Notes: generated from the letters alone by a model not told the origin. DNA of 64,000 nucleotides from Edolisoma coerulescens (GCA_013397115.1 VWZW01001204.1:79128-143127), one strand, 5' to 3'. Shown: positions 36,311-48,381, counted from the stretch's first letter. Numbers and translations are program-made.

Positions 36311-39300
36311 TGTTGCAAGTCAGCTGTTGTGATTCCCATTAGGCTGAAACTTGGCACCAAGTCCATCTGTACGTTAAACTCATCCCCTGCAGGTCTTCTG
36401 AGCGTTCTCGAAGGGTTTGTATGTGACTTGTGCGCAGGAGAAATACCAGCCCAGATCCACTGACTGCTCTAAAAGACTCATTTCTGGGTTCCTGAGAGGC
36501 AGGAGCAGCCCTAAGAGCAGCCAAGGTCAGGAGAGACTCGGCGTAGGCGCAGCCATGTCAGATGGAACACCACGGTGAAGGTCAACGTCATTATTACTGT
36601 CTCTCCCTGTTTTATGTATTATACCTCACTCTTTCCAAGGTGACAACGTAGAAAATGAGAAAACCCATATGTGTTCCTGGATCTCTGCTCCTCTGCACAG
36701 CTTCCATCTGTCCTGAGCAGTGAGACGTGGAAGCTGCAGGGAAGAACTGAGAGCGGAGGAGGCCTTTACCAGCCAGGTTTCAGCTCAGTTTGAGTCTCAC
36801 AGCAGTAGGAGAGCAGGTGGGGGCAGAGAAATTCCCCACAGACATCCCAGCAATGCCAGGGAGAAGCTCAGAATGAAGCACTGGCGCATCTTCCACCTCC
36901 CATGAGCTGTGCAGGGGACCAGTGCTGGCTTCTCTGTGGAAGGCAGATGTTCTCTTGGGGCTTGTTCAGGAGGACCAGAGGCCAAGGTGTGGACAAGACA
37001 GCCAAATTGTTCATCTCCTGACAGCAGTTTGCAGCCACTTCTAGTTAGCAAGAGCCAAGTGAGGGTTTGTGGGGTTTTCAGTTAACATGAACAAGTCACC
37101 ACCAGAAGTCTCCCACCTGGAGGCCAGGGTTTCTCGTGAAGGTGAAGGTACATCAGTGCATGATGTCAGGTGAACTGAAACCTGGGAGTGGATGATGTGT
37201 TTGGGGTCACTGTACAATGGAGCTTAGCAGAAAATGCAGTTATTTGGGTTATGGTCTGTTGCTGTCAGTTTGGGTCCTGAACACAGCCTTGCTCATTTTC
37301 ATACCAAGGACCAGGGTATGGATCAGGATCAGGATCACTGCTGCAGAAAGCTGTTGGTGGTGGAGGGGGCTGAGCACCATCCCCTGGGGGATGTCCATCC
37401 ACACACAGCTCTTGGGAATCCTCAGCTTGGAGAGGCTCAGGTCAGGTCTGCCATGTCAGAGCTGCAGGGAAAGGAAGGGGCAGGAAGATCTTTAAAAACA
37501 TCAAATAAATAAATAATTAATCCTTTCCATCCCCTGGTGCCTCTGACCCCACGTTGTGTCAGTGCTCAGGAACCACCCACGTGGCACGGGCAGTGCTGTG
37601 GGTTCCCTTGGCCCCACTGCAGGCTGGTCACTCCACAGGCTTCCCTTTGAAGTTTAGGCAAGGTCTGGATATTTCTTTTCTCTTTTCTTTTCTCTACTTC
37701 TCCCCTTGGAGGGACAAACGCTCTCGTGCTGTCTCAGAGCCAGCTGTGCTCTGTGCAAACCAGGTGCCCATCACAGGCAGCTGTCAGGTGTTGCTGCCCC
37801 TGGCTGGCTTGTGCCACCACGGATCCCGGCTTCAGAGGTCAGTCTGGGAAAGGTGAAGCTCTGCTCCAGTCCAGTGCCCATCCCATGGCAGCACCACGTC
37901 CTTGCCAAGGCACAGAGGCTGCACAGGACCCACATTTCTGCAGCATCTCCCAAAGCTCCCTCGGGTGGGACCCACCTGAGCCTGACGCGACCGTGCAGCC
38001 GCTGCCTGGGGGAGCAGATGCTTTCAGGTGAAGGGAGGGCAAGGATAAGTCAGTGAGGGAAATGCAACATGGCCTGTGGAAATGACTTGCTCCTGCAGAG
38101 CCCCGAGCAGGCAGGGGAGAGGAGATGCCTTCCTCTCCCTCCCAAGCCAGGGTTTGCTTATGAAAAATGAACCACACGCCCCGGTCCTCGCCACCAACGC
38201 CTTTCCTCGTGGCTTTCTGTGCGCTGCAGTTGCATTTTGCAGACATCTGGATTCAATAACCCTGCTGATACAGCCCATAAAATTAGAAACCGAACACTGT
38301 GGAAGGCAGAGGTCAGTGAGTGATTCATCCTGATACAATGTGCTGGGGCTGGAGCGCTCCGTGACTCAGGATGGGGCTCTGCGGGACCCTGGGGTGCAGC
38401 GGGGCAGCCCCCTGCCCACGGCTCCCTGTGCTCCGTGAGGAGAGGTGGGAAAGCAGGGGGAGGCACTGGTTGCCTCCGGCATTTCCCTGACCTCAGAGCG
38501 GGAGACCTGGCACCTCCCGCCTCCAAGGATCTCTGTGGCTTACAGAGGAAGTGCTGTGCATCCCCCTGTTGGGGGATAATCAAGGACTTGGGAAAACTGG
38601 GCTCGTTCCCTCTCCACAAACTTCTTGTGTAACTACAGACAGATTTTTTGGCTGTAAACCCAGGGCCTGAGCCTGCTGAAAGTCCCGTTTTGGGTGGAGA
38701 AGCTCCATGTGTGCCTTTCCTTATCCCTGCAGTGTGCTGGGCAGCAAGGCTGAGCTGCAGCCTGGAGCTGGCCTTCCCTGTCCTTGCAATGCTCTCCAAG
38801 CATCTGAGCCACCATCCCTGAGGAGGAGGAGGAGGTGGCTGCAGTGTCCCCAGGCTGGACGAGGCCCTGGCTGGAGCTGGGTTCTGCCCCACAGGTTTCT
38901 TGTTGCCCTGAGCCTTGGGTAGATGGTTTCACCACCCCAAACTCCTTCCTGCCCCTGTGGCTCTGGACCACCACAGCCTCTGGCCTCATGTAGGGAGGTG
39001 ACAAGTCCAATTCCCTCTCTGCAGCACCCTGTGACTTCTGTCTGTGTGGTGAGCAGAGCTGGAGCTGATGTTCTGTTCTGCAGTGCACCAGCCCCAGGCC
39101 TGAGCAGGGACCAAGTGATGGGTGAGGGTTAGAATGCACGTGGAGGGGGGTTAAAGCTCATGCTTTGATATATTTAAACAGATAATATATTAAAATGGAG
39201 AATGGAAGCAGAGAGAAGGGGATGGAAAAGGTCAGAGTGCAGAGAATAGATTTGATGCTGTACTGCTGTGCCAAAATTCATGGATCTCCTCTTGCTGCAA

Positions 39301-42299
39301 GCACAGCTGTGCACCCTGGATGGTGAGTGCTGGGTGCTGAGCACGGGTGGGCTCAGGATTTGCCTCCTGATTTCTGAGCCTCAGTGGTCCTTGTTCGCTT
39401 TGGTTCTCTCTGCAGCCAAGAGAGAGAGAAACTGTCATACTTTCGTGGTGACAGCATGCAGCCCGCTGTCTCCAGAGAGCAAAGGCACAGCCAGGGGGAT
39501 GAGGGATTGTTTTCATCGTCGTGCCTGCGGGCAGTGACTCACACAGGGAGGATGGATGGTGGGGGGATTCCAAAGCCAGGAGCAGAGCCAAAGGCTGAAT
39601 GCTGCCTGCAGCCCTTACCTGCAGGGCTGCACAGGCTTTGAGATGGGGTTTGCTACAGCAGGATGTCCCTTATCACCTAGGATGGAAGGGGGTTATGACC
39701 CACACATGGGACTGAGCTCTTGCAGGGCAGGTTGGTCAGAGCAAGGGCTGGTGGCAGCAGCAAGAGGGTGGTGATGTCACACCAGCTCAGACTGGGGGTG
39801 TGCACTGGCCAAACTGGGGGGTACCACTGCTTTGGTTCTCACAGAACTCTGCAGGACCCAGTCTAGGTGAGAGGTTTTTAATAATATTGGTTTTATCACA
39901 ATGGTTCTCTGATTTTCTCTTCAGTCTCTTGACCTCAACACATTGAGACCACTGCTCCTGTTGGCCTGAAACCGTATTTTCCTGCTACTCTGTAGCTAAG
40001 ATGATAATCTCTGGAGCCACTTCCTGGGCAATTTTGGGGTGAATAACATCTGTGGTTTCCCTTGTGTTTGCACAAGTATTGATATTTGCAAACGCACAGA
40101 GAAACTCTCAGCCCCTGGTACTGCAGAGAAGCATCCTAAACTTCCAAGAGCTGATGTCCCAAAGACTTCTCCTTCCCCCAAACCTCCAGCTGGGGTGAAG
40201 CTGTTAATCTCCTAGCCTGAGACACACTCCCTCACACCCGCTGTGCTAAATCCCTCGCCTCGATGGAAGAAGCTTGGCGAAACCCTGCAGGGTTTAGAGC
40301 CACCCAGCTGCTCTGGAACAGGGGGGTTCTGCACCTCGTGTCACTCCCCAGGGCTCTCAGGGCAGGAGGCACAAGTCACATTGCCTGGAGGCTGCCTTCC
40401 CTGCCCTGTTTTTAGGGGAAGTGGAGCCTTGTGGCATTGCAGGAGCGCAGCTGGAGCAGCAGCAGGGGATAACGGGACCCAGGAGGTGGTTGCCTCCAGC
40501 CTGCAGGATCCATCCTGGTGTGAAGTCCTGGGCAGGCTCCTCACCATCATTTTCGCTGTTGCTGGTGTGAGGGGGGTTCTTTAAAGGTTCAGGTTTTCTG
40601 CAGAAATGTCGTTATCCAGTGCTGGAGGAATGGGTTGCCAAGAGAATGTTTTGCCATGAGGCTCTAGGCTGGACTCGGCAGACTGAGCCGGGCCCTGGAG
40701 GCAGAGAGGCTCTTCCTGCTTCAGCTGATCATGGAATTTAACGCTGGATCAGCAGGTGCTGCACTAGCCCAGACCTCAGCCAGGAGAGTGTGAAGTTTGG
40801 CTGCCTGAAGTGCTGCAAATGTGTGCCCAGAGTGTGCCCAGGAGCTGCCCTGTGGTGCCAGCTCAACATCCCTCAGCTTCAAGGGACAGCTCTCCATCAC
40901 TTCCCCACCCTGTGCAGACCTTGCTCCTTTTAAGGTGACTCTTAATCCCATCTAACTTTGCTGAAGGAAAACTGATATTCCCTGAGGAGGCACAGGCAGG
41001 ATCAAAGACGAGCAAGATCTTTATTCTGGAAAGTTTGGCTGGATTAGGCTCAGCTTTTATAAATATGCAGATCAAGTACCATGACCTGCATTTCGTTTCA
41101 AGGATATTTCATTAACTTTATTTTTCTGACTTGTCATGGCTTGAGTGTGGCTTGGCTGAATGGCTTCAGGCTGCTAACAGCCTTGGCCCTGGCGTGAGCT
41201 TGTGCTGCTCAGCAATTTGCAATGGGTTTCTTTAATTACAAATGCTCTTACTTCTTCACATGGTCACAGTCTGCATGGCAGATACAGATTTTTAAAAACC
41301 ACGTGCCTCAGCCATGAGGGATTTGTAGAAGCTGTGGCTCAGCTGGGAGTGCAGGCATGGGCCACACAGCCACCAGGACATCTGCAGGCAGAGGACCAGG
41401 CACGCACTGGGAGCTCCAAAAAGAAAAGTGGAGTGTAGAGCTCTCAGCAAGAGGCTGAAAGCCCAGCGCTGCTGAAAAATCACGCCCAAGGAGTCCCAAA
41501 TGATGCAGCCACCGTTGTCAGCTGCAGATGAAAAACCCCCGTGTTTATCTCTCCTCAAGAGAGTTTCTGCTCTGCAGGGACAGCTGCGAATGTTTTGGAA
41601 CCTGCAGAGCCACGCGGAGGCTGAGGCACCTTTGCAGGGTGGTGTCTGGGGAGGAAACGCCCAGCCCAAGGAGGAAAAACAAATTAAATAAAAGCTCTTG
41701 CTGCTTTCCTAATTGTTGCTGCTTGAAATGAAAACACAAACAAAGAAACCTCAGAGGAGTTCACGGTGGGACAGGAGCTGAGTTTGCTGTTCTGTAGCCC
41801 TGGCTGGTTCCAGTAATGCTGCTCTGGGCACTGGGTGCCTTTGGGGGGAACAGGAGCAAATGGGGCTGTTGGGAGAGGCTACCCTGAAACAAAAGACTGT
41901 GCTGGCAGCTCAGTGGGCTGGAGAGGCCGTGGAGCCCTGACTGTGAAGAAATCAGCCTCAGAGAGAAGGAGAAGTTAATTAGATGGAATAAATCACGTCA
42001 CAGCGGGCGCAGGAAGGCTGTGGTGGGTAAGGGGCAGCTGTGCACGGCAGGCAGGGCAGCCCTGTCTGGACACACTGTCCCAGAACTGGGACTGAGGATG
42101 ATCTGACTCACTTCATCAGAGCCAGGGGAAGGATCTGGGCTTTAGGCACTGCAGCTTTAGCCTCAAGGCACGAGGAAAGTTTGGCATTCAGCAGCTCCAG
42201 CTCCCCTTCTCCTGCTGCACTTTTTGCTTGGTGTCCACCCTGTAGCACCAGCCCCCAGCAGGTGATGTGTGCCAGGGTGGTGGCCCACGTGTGACACAG
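36311..42299. other. Unique noncoding sequence, no gene seen
   Basis: The sequence is moderately GC-rich. It holds a GGATCA triplet repeat at 37320-37337 and a GAG run near 38,819-38,836. The 244-codon minus frame at 38158-38892 is proline- and serine-rich and overlaps frames on the other strand. I do not recognise it and regard it as noise. Confidence 0.5.
37320..37337. repeat. Hexamer repeat, three units
   Basis: GGATCA is repeated three times perfectly. Confidence 0.85.
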
Positions 42300-42709
42300 G
42301 GGACTGGAGCCCCTCTGCTCTGGAGACAAGGCTGGGAGCGCTGGGGTTATTCAGCCTGGAGAAGAGAAGGCTCCAGGGAGACCTAAGGTGCTAAAGGAGC
42401 TCCAGGAGAGCTGGAGAAGGACTTTGGACAAGGGCCTGGAGTGACAGAACAAAGGAGAATGATTTCAAAGTGACAGTGGGCAGGGTTAGATGGGATATTG
42501 GGAAGAAATTGTTCCCTGTGAGGGTGGAGAGGCCCTGGCACAGGGTGCCCAGAGAAGCTGTGGCTGCCCCTGGATCCCTGGAGGTGTCCAAGACCAGGCT
42601 GGACAGGGCTTGGAGCACCCTGGGACAGCGGAAGGTGTCCCTGCCCGAGGCAGAGGGTGGAACAAGATGATCTTTAAGGTCCCTTCCAACCCAAACCGTT
42701 CTGTGATTG
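42300..42709 (+). mobile_element. Longest CR1 LINE fragment, plus strand
   Basis: About 410 bp of CR1 3' sequence survive. The copy begins in the GGACTGGAGCCCCTCTGCTC and GGTTATTCAGCCTGGAGAAG blocks and passes GAGAAGGCTCCAGGGAGACC, the GGGAAGAAATTGTTCCCTGT block, GAAGCTGTGGCTGCCCCTGG, AAGGTGTCCCTGCCCGAGGC and AAGGTCCCTTCCAACCCAAA. It ends CCGTTCTGTGATT. It reaches further 5' than the other copies here. The landmarks are close to consensus, so it is relatively young, but it lacks reverse transcriptase sequence. Confidence 0.97.
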
Positions 42710-43869
42710 CGTGCCATGCAGGCACTGTGTGGCTGAGCCCAAGGGCTGCCTGCAGGCTGGCTCCTCCATGGGCACCAGGCACTCTGCTTTCCTGTCCTGC
42801 TCCAGTCCCACGGAGCAGCCTGGATGTGGAGCACAGCAGGAGCTCCTTTATCCTGCTCGGGCTCTGCCTGGCCAAACCACACATGCTCTGAGGCAGTGCA
42901 ACTCCGATCTGAACAAATAAAAACCTCTTCCAATTCCCCCGTCCCTCCCTTGCCTCGCCCCCAGCTCTGAAAGAAAAAAGGAGAGTTCAGGAGTTTCACA
43001 CAGCATCCAGTTTCAGGCAAATGTTTTCTGTACAGCTAATTGAAAGTGTTCCTCCGTGCTGTTCCCACTCACACGAGGCTGTCGGGGGGGTCAGAGCTGT
43101 GGAGATGTTCCTGAGCATCCCTGCTCTGGAGCTCAGCGGCCACAGTCCAGCACACGGTGCTGGGGAAGGCACTGAGTGATTACAGCAGGAGCTGGGAGGT
43201 TTTGTCAGGCCCTCACAAACTCTTGGAGCTTTGTAGCAACTGCCCAGCCCCAGAGAACAGCCATCCCAAAGAATTTATGATGCAAATATTCATCCCAGAC
43301 TTTTCAGGGGCAAGCATGAAATGGTTCAAATCACCTGGATTTGCATAGTGTGAGCTGATTGGGATGTGTGGCTCCCTGTGGAAACGTTTTCAGCAAAGCC
43401 TCTCTCCCTTATCCCTCTCCTCTTTGATGCTCCCCGGGCTCAGCAAGGCCCTGAGAGTGCCCAGGCTGGGAGGTATCCCCAGGGATCCGCAGAGGAGACA
43501 GTGCAGAAGGCAGTGCCTGTGTCTGCACGTCCCCGAGGGTCCCTGGGCTGTTTGGATGGGCTGGATGTGTCCACAGGCAGCTGCTGGGTGCCCCTGCCTG
43601 GGTGCAGCCCCATCCCCTGCCTGCCTTGTGCCGGGTTTGGGCACACAGCGGGGCCGTGGCCCAAGTGAGGCTCCGTGCGAAGGCTCAGGTTTAGGAGCCG
43701 GGCATTGACTTTTGGTGAGTTACCTTCATATTCTTAGTTCTCCACTTGCTCACCAGTGTCACAACAAGAGAGCCTGGAAAGATGCCCAAGCACACCAGAA
43801 AGGAATCTAATTTCTTTTCGAGGGAGTTGCTGCAGAAAAACATTTGAGTTATTTGCTAAGCTCTAATAA

Positions 43870-44045
43870 TGATACTTTACATTTGCATTGCAGCTTCCAC
43901 CTAAGGGCATCTTGGCACAGCCAGTAATTAAACCTCTGAGTCCTTGTGAGGGAGACAAAGCCCTTTTCTAACATTTGACAGACAGCTAGACTTTGGGCCA
44001 GGGTCAGATTAAGTGGCTTGCTCGGAGATGTACATTGGTTGTGCA
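43870..44045 (-). mobile_element. Possible ancient MIR/L2/L3-like fragment
   Basis: In plus-strand order the segment shows ATACTTTACATTTGCATTG, then TAATTAAACCTCTGAGTCCT with TGTGAGG, then GTCAGATTAAGTGGCTTGCT. This parallels the reverse-complement layout of MIR/L2-type fossils: 'aaagcactttacat', 'aatcctcacaac...tgtgagg', 'gaggttaagtgacttgcccaagg'. The order and spacing fit, but identity is low. Confidence 0.45.
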
Positions 44046-44329
44046 GAAAATCCAAAATCAAAGAAGAGCCTTGCTCAGCCCAAGGAGACATTTGGGATTC
44101 TGCTCCCTCTGCTCTGCTCCAGTTGGCTTTTGTAAGCCTCTGTGGTTTGATGGCAGCTCAGAGACATCCCTTCTTGGTGTTAAATGCAGGAAGGTCTTTT
44201 GTCAGATTTAGGCAACGCGGCGAGCTAACTGCAAATTCAATTTTGGTTTAGAAATTTCAGCTCAGTCTCCATCACCTTAGCAGCCACAGAGTTATCTCTC
44301 AGGACTTTGCTCCAGCACTAGATTCATTT

Positions 44330-44415
44330 CAGGTCTGTTTTCTTTAGAGCTTTATGGTCAGTAATTAATGGTATAATTACCCGCGGACATAATGACAGCT
44401 CCTGACACGGCAGAG
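44330..44415. promoter_or_regulatory. A/T-rich homeodomain-like patch
   Basis: A dense group of ATTA/TAAT cores (CAGTAATTAATGGTATAATT) is followed by an A/T-to-CpG switch at CCGCGG. It is repeat-free and could be a conserved noncoding element. The evidence is motif density only. Confidence 0.2.
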
Positions 44416-45757
44416 CTCAGGGGCAGGGCACTGAGTGTCGCCCATTGTTTGCCCGTTTCTTTATTTTGGAGGGTGAAAGCAGGCAGCTCTCGGGTTTGCT
44501 CGAAGCCCAGCTCCAGCGGGGGAAGCCCTTTTGCACCAGTGTGGTGTCCAAAGGCACCAGCACCCCACAGACACCCACGTGTCCCTTTGCTGAGCTGGCG
44601 AGTGTCCTGTCATCCCTTATTGCCCATCCGGCTCACTGGCCATCATCATCCTCAGGCAAATCCTGAACGGGGCAAACCAGTGGGGATCCAGCACACCATT
44701 GTGGGGCAGAGCTGAACCTGGCAGAGCTGTTTGAGCTGAGGGAGTTTTCCCTGTTGCCTCTGGGCTCTTCCTGGAGTTTCCAAATTTTCCCTCCGTGCAG
44801 CATCTCAGCTGAACACGAGCGGACCTGGTGGTGGGTGTTGAGTGCTCTCAGGAGGTTACAGAGTGCAGGTACAGGCAAGCAGGGGCATGGGATGGGCTCT
44901 CAGGGCTCTCTTTCCTTCCAGGAGCTGCCCTTGGCCACAGTTTCACTGGGCAGTGGTGCTGCAGGCACCTGGATGTGCTCTCTGGTCCTCTTTAACTTCC
45001 CTCTCAAGCAGTGGGGACATCATGGTGAGGACAGGTCTCTCCTGGATTTTCAGGGACAGGCAGACCCCAGGGACATCTGGTGGAGTTATTTTAGGGTTTA
45101 TCCCTACACTTGCTGCCCTAGGGATGACACTTAAACTCTGGGGTGTTTCCTCTGCTTCCAAATCGTGCAGCCCCTGCCTGAGCCCCACCTCAGCCCTGCC
45201 CTGCCCATGGCCAGGACAGCCACCAGTGAGTGCCCCCTGAGCCCTGACGGCCTTCAGGACGCAGCCAGGCTGGTGGAACACGGTTGCCCATGGATCAGAG
45301 ATCAGACCTTGGCTGCTCTTCCATCCCCATCTACTGGCCAGCCTGGAAAAGAGCTTCCTGGGGAAATTTCGTGTGGCTGCTCCGCTCGTGTACGGGCGTG
45401 TTGGGCACAGCAACTGACTTGGTGACCCTTGTGCCACCCCTGCTTGGCCCTGGTCAGGATGGTGGGACCAGTGGGGGTTTTGTCTATGAGGAGAAAGCAG
45501 TTCACTCTGATTTCTGGTGGGATCTTGCAAGACCCTGTGGAGTCTACACTCAGAGAGGGAAACTGCTCTGTGCTCAGCTCTCAGCTCCCGTCGATGCTGG
45601 GTCTCTAACCCTCCCTGGGAGTTTCTTGTCCTCGTTCCTGTGCTGAGTTTTAGAGGAGAAGGTAATGCTGGAGGGCCAGGAGTGGGACAGCATCTCCACT
45701 GCCCTGGCCCACTGTGAACTCTCCACATCCTTTGCCAAGTTCTCTACTTTCTCTGTA

Positions 45758-45775
45758 TTTTTTTTTTTTTTTTTT
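45758..45775. repeat. T homopolymer, 18 bp
   Basis: Eighteen T bases in a row, the longest homopolymer of the window. It lies about 425 bp before the inverted repeat. Confidence 0.9.
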
Positions 45776-46199
45776 AAACCAGAGTAGCAAAACCTTCCTG
45801 CCTCGCTGAGAGGCTGCTGGGAACATGCAAGTGAGGCCGGTCCAGTCTTGTTTTCTGCTCTCCTGGTTTGTCCCAGCTGGAATCAGTGTTCTGCAAGCTG
45901 ATGGCAGCAACGTTGAGAGGGTGTTTTACTGGTGGAGCTCGCTCCCAGAGGTGGGGATGGGACAGGGCTGCTGCGGGCACTGGGCAGGCAGCTGCAGATT
46001 GGCAGTGTGGTGGTGGACAGTCTCCTTTGCAGGCAGAGAAGTGAGTCAGGGTGATGAAAGAGGGACAGCATCTGCAGAGGTGCTTCCTGAAGAGAAATCA
46101 TCTTAGAGATGTCCTGGGGAAGTGCCACCAGAAGGTTCTGCAGGTTCCTGGCTTTGGTGGCTGAACCCCAGCCCTCCCTTGAAGGACCTGGCTCCCCAG

Positions 46200-46477
46200 A
46201 GCACAGCACTGGCCTCTGGTTTTTAATTGTGTTTTCAATTTGGTTGATCTCTCCATCTCAGCACTTAGGGACAGAAAACTTCTGGGTTTGCAGACAGAGA
46301 TATGAAAGGAAAACCTGGAAGCTCTGAGGAAAGAAAATCAATAGGTTGCTCCAGCTAGTGCCAACCAGCAGATGCCCTCAATAATTTTGAGATCCAGATG
46401 CCACTGACTGCATTTGCAGCGAGGTCAGCTTGTCCCCATGCTGGTTAATGGGAAGCAAGAGCTGTGGTGAGAGGAGC
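46200..46477 (+). repeat. Left arm of long inverted repeat
   Basis: This 278-bp arm is the reverse complement of 48039-48321. I compared the two base by base. They agree everywhere except three substitutions (46293, 46296, 46297) and a 5-bp length difference near 46310, giving about 99% identity over aligned bases. The outer flank (CCCCAG) and the flank of the other arm (GCTGGC) share no direct target-site duplication. The arm itself matches no repeat family I recognise. It has no long open frame. Confidence 0.97.
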
Positions 46478-48038
46478 CATCCTAAGCCCCAAACCAGCCA
46501 CAGCCTTCCCTGTGCTCCAAGACTGGTTTGTTCAGAGACACATCTCTGCTGTCAGGGCCTGCTTGGCCTCTGTAAACTCCAGTGCTTGCCCAGCTAAAGC
46601 ACAAGCACTCTGATCTCGGGCCCGAGTTCAGCTTTTCGTGTTTCAGAGAGAAAAGGAAAGTCCTCTGAAAGACACAGCCAAAGCAGTAGTGGTGCAGGAC
46701 CCGGGGTGGGTTGTGTGGTTATGGATGCTGGCTGCAAAGTCTGCATGGATTATCCCAAAAGGATGATGTGCAGCTGCAGATGGGTTACCAAGCATCTCCT
46801 TCACGTGTCTACTCTTAGAAAAAGTGATCAGAGATGGTTTCTGCTCCTTTGAGGGCCGATTCTCACATTCTGCTCCTGCTCATCATGCAAATGCTGCACC
46901 ACCTGCAGTCTGCCCTTCTTCAGGGACACTTTCTTCCATTTCTAAGACTGTGCTGCTCTCAACAGGTGGTCAAACAGCCCAAGTGTTCGGTGTCCACCTT
47001 CAGAGCACCTACCTGGCATCAACTTGGAAAGCTGCAAGCCTTGCTCTGCTATCACAGCCCATGGATTTTTTCCAAGCTGCCTCAGATTGGCTTGAAGCAG
47101 GTGCTGAAGGCTTAACAAAAGGTGTCACCCAATACAACTTCAAAGTGTTTTCAGGACTATTTAGGTGCTGGGAGAAATCATCTTAATCAGAGCCATCTGT
47201 AGAGACCTGTGATGTGGGACTTGGATGGCAGAGAAAGTTGTGGCTGCTGATTTGCTCCCAAAGAAAGTTGGCTGTGGCAGTGTGGGGCTGTGGCTGCATT
47301 TTTACAGAATCTAGAATATTTATGAGTATGGAAGTTATGGAAGTGCCTGGATTAGTCTGTGGAAAGAGTCAAGGGACCCTCCCAGAGGCCTTAGGGAGGT
47401 GCTTCCATCTGCTGAGTGGGGAGACCCTCAGGATCTCAGCAAGAGAGGCTGGACCTTGGGGGACCATTGCTGGAGGAGGTCAGTACCTGAATAACTCCTC
47501 TGTCATTCTCTGGTCATTCACCTCGCTGGGACCACGCATGGGCCAGAGCTCAAAGCTTTCAGAAATGCCTTTCCCCTTCCCAGGAGTGTGCCCATGTCCC
47601 CACACTCCCCCATGGCAGCTGCCCAAAATGTGTTGGGCCCTGCCTGCCATGCCAGAAGGATGGGGAGCCCTGCAAAGCAATCCCGGGGTGAGGGTGTGTT
47701 TGTGTGAGCTCCAGCAGCGGTGGGGAATCACCACAGAGGCTGTGGTGAATCCCAGGGCAGGGTTGGTTATCTATCCCTTGATCTCCAAGTGCACGCTGAG
47801 ACTGTCTGCCAGCTCTGTAACAGAGCCTATCTTCACAATTATCTGTGATCCCCAGTGATATGAGGCATTTAATCTGTGTCTCCTGACTTCTTGTCAGATT
47901 AATTACCGTCAGCACAAGAGTGTTTTCTGCTGTTTTCAGGGGAATCCAGTCATGGGAAAGTGAAGAAACAGCTCTGCTTATTTCAGCAGGGCGGGAAGGA
48001 GGGCACTGAGGGTCTTGTGGTGCTGCAGTGGGGCTTCT
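46478..48038. other. Spacer of the inverted repeat, 1,561 bp
   Basis: The spacer separates the two arms and contains no repeat family I recognise. One perfect octamer (ATGCAAAT) is at 46885-46892. Open frames at 46824-47186 and 47214-47858 on plus and 47559-48086 on minus resemble no transposase, integrase or other known protein. The spacer therefore does not identify the structure as a DNA transposon. Confidence 0.6.
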
Positions 48039-48321
48039 GCTCCTCTCACCACAGCTCTTGCTTCCCATTAACCAGCATGGGGACAAGCTGACCTCGCTGC
48101 AAATGCAGTCAGTGGCATCTGGATCTCAAAATTATTGAGGGCATCTGCTGGTTGGCACTAGCTGGAGCAACCTATTGATTTTCTTTCCTCAGAGCTTCCA
48201 GGTTTTCTCTTCCTTTCATATCTACGTTTGCAAACCCAGAAGTTTTCTGTCCCTAAGTGCTGAGATGGAGAGATCAACCAAATTGAAAACACAATTAAAA
48301 ACCAGAGGCCAGTGCTGTGCT
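48039..48321 (-). repeat. Right arm of long inverted repeat
   Basis: This 283-bp arm is the inverted partner of 46200-46477. It carries five extra bases (AGAGA type) and TACG where the left arm differs. Six bases after its end a CR1 tail begins, whereas the outer flank of the left arm has no CR1. That asymmetry hints that the right copy is the original and the left copy the duplicate. Confidence 0.97.
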
Positions 48322-48327
48322 GCTGGC

Positions 48328-48381
48328 CTGGTTGGACCTGATAACCTTAGAGGTCTTTTCTGACCTCACTGATTCTATGAT
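48328..48381 (+). mobile_element. CR1 LINE tail, plus strand
   Basis: The segment reads CCTGGTTGGACCTGATAACC, then TTAGAGGTCTTTTCTGACCT, then CACTGATTCTATGAT. This is the CR1 terminal region. It abuts the right arm of the inverted repeat, so the arm may be an older upstream piece of the same copy or its insertion site. Confidence 0.88.

Larger units (their letters stand above)
42710..46199. other. Unique noncoding sequence, no gene seen
   Basis: The interval contains an ancient SINE/LINE-like fossil, an A/T-rich enhancer-like patch and a T run, listed separately. The 261-codon minus frame at 44943-45728 has biased, low-information composition and no recognisable domain. I do not call it a gene. 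Confidence 0.5.

Noticed and set aside
38158..38892. 244-codon minus-strand open frame as a gene
   Set aside because: Pro/Ser/Gly-rich translation of GC-rich DNA with open frames on the other strand too; a run of Ser comes from a GAG repeat.
43315..43330. tRNA-like GGTTCAAATC box
   Set aside because: No A box or cloverleaf can be formed around it.
44943..45728. 261-codon minus-strand open frame as a gene
   Set aside because: Low-information composition, overlapping plus-strand frames, no recognisable domain and no splice or promoter context.
46200..48321. Inverted repeat as a classical DNA transposon with terminal inverted repeats
   Set aside because: No target-site duplication at the outer edges and no transposase-like sequence in the spacer. 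A nonautonomous element remains possible but unsupported.
46200..48321. Inverted repeat arms as the two LTRs of one retrovirus
   Set aside because: LTRs of one provirus are direct repeats; these arms are inverted and lack LTR signals.
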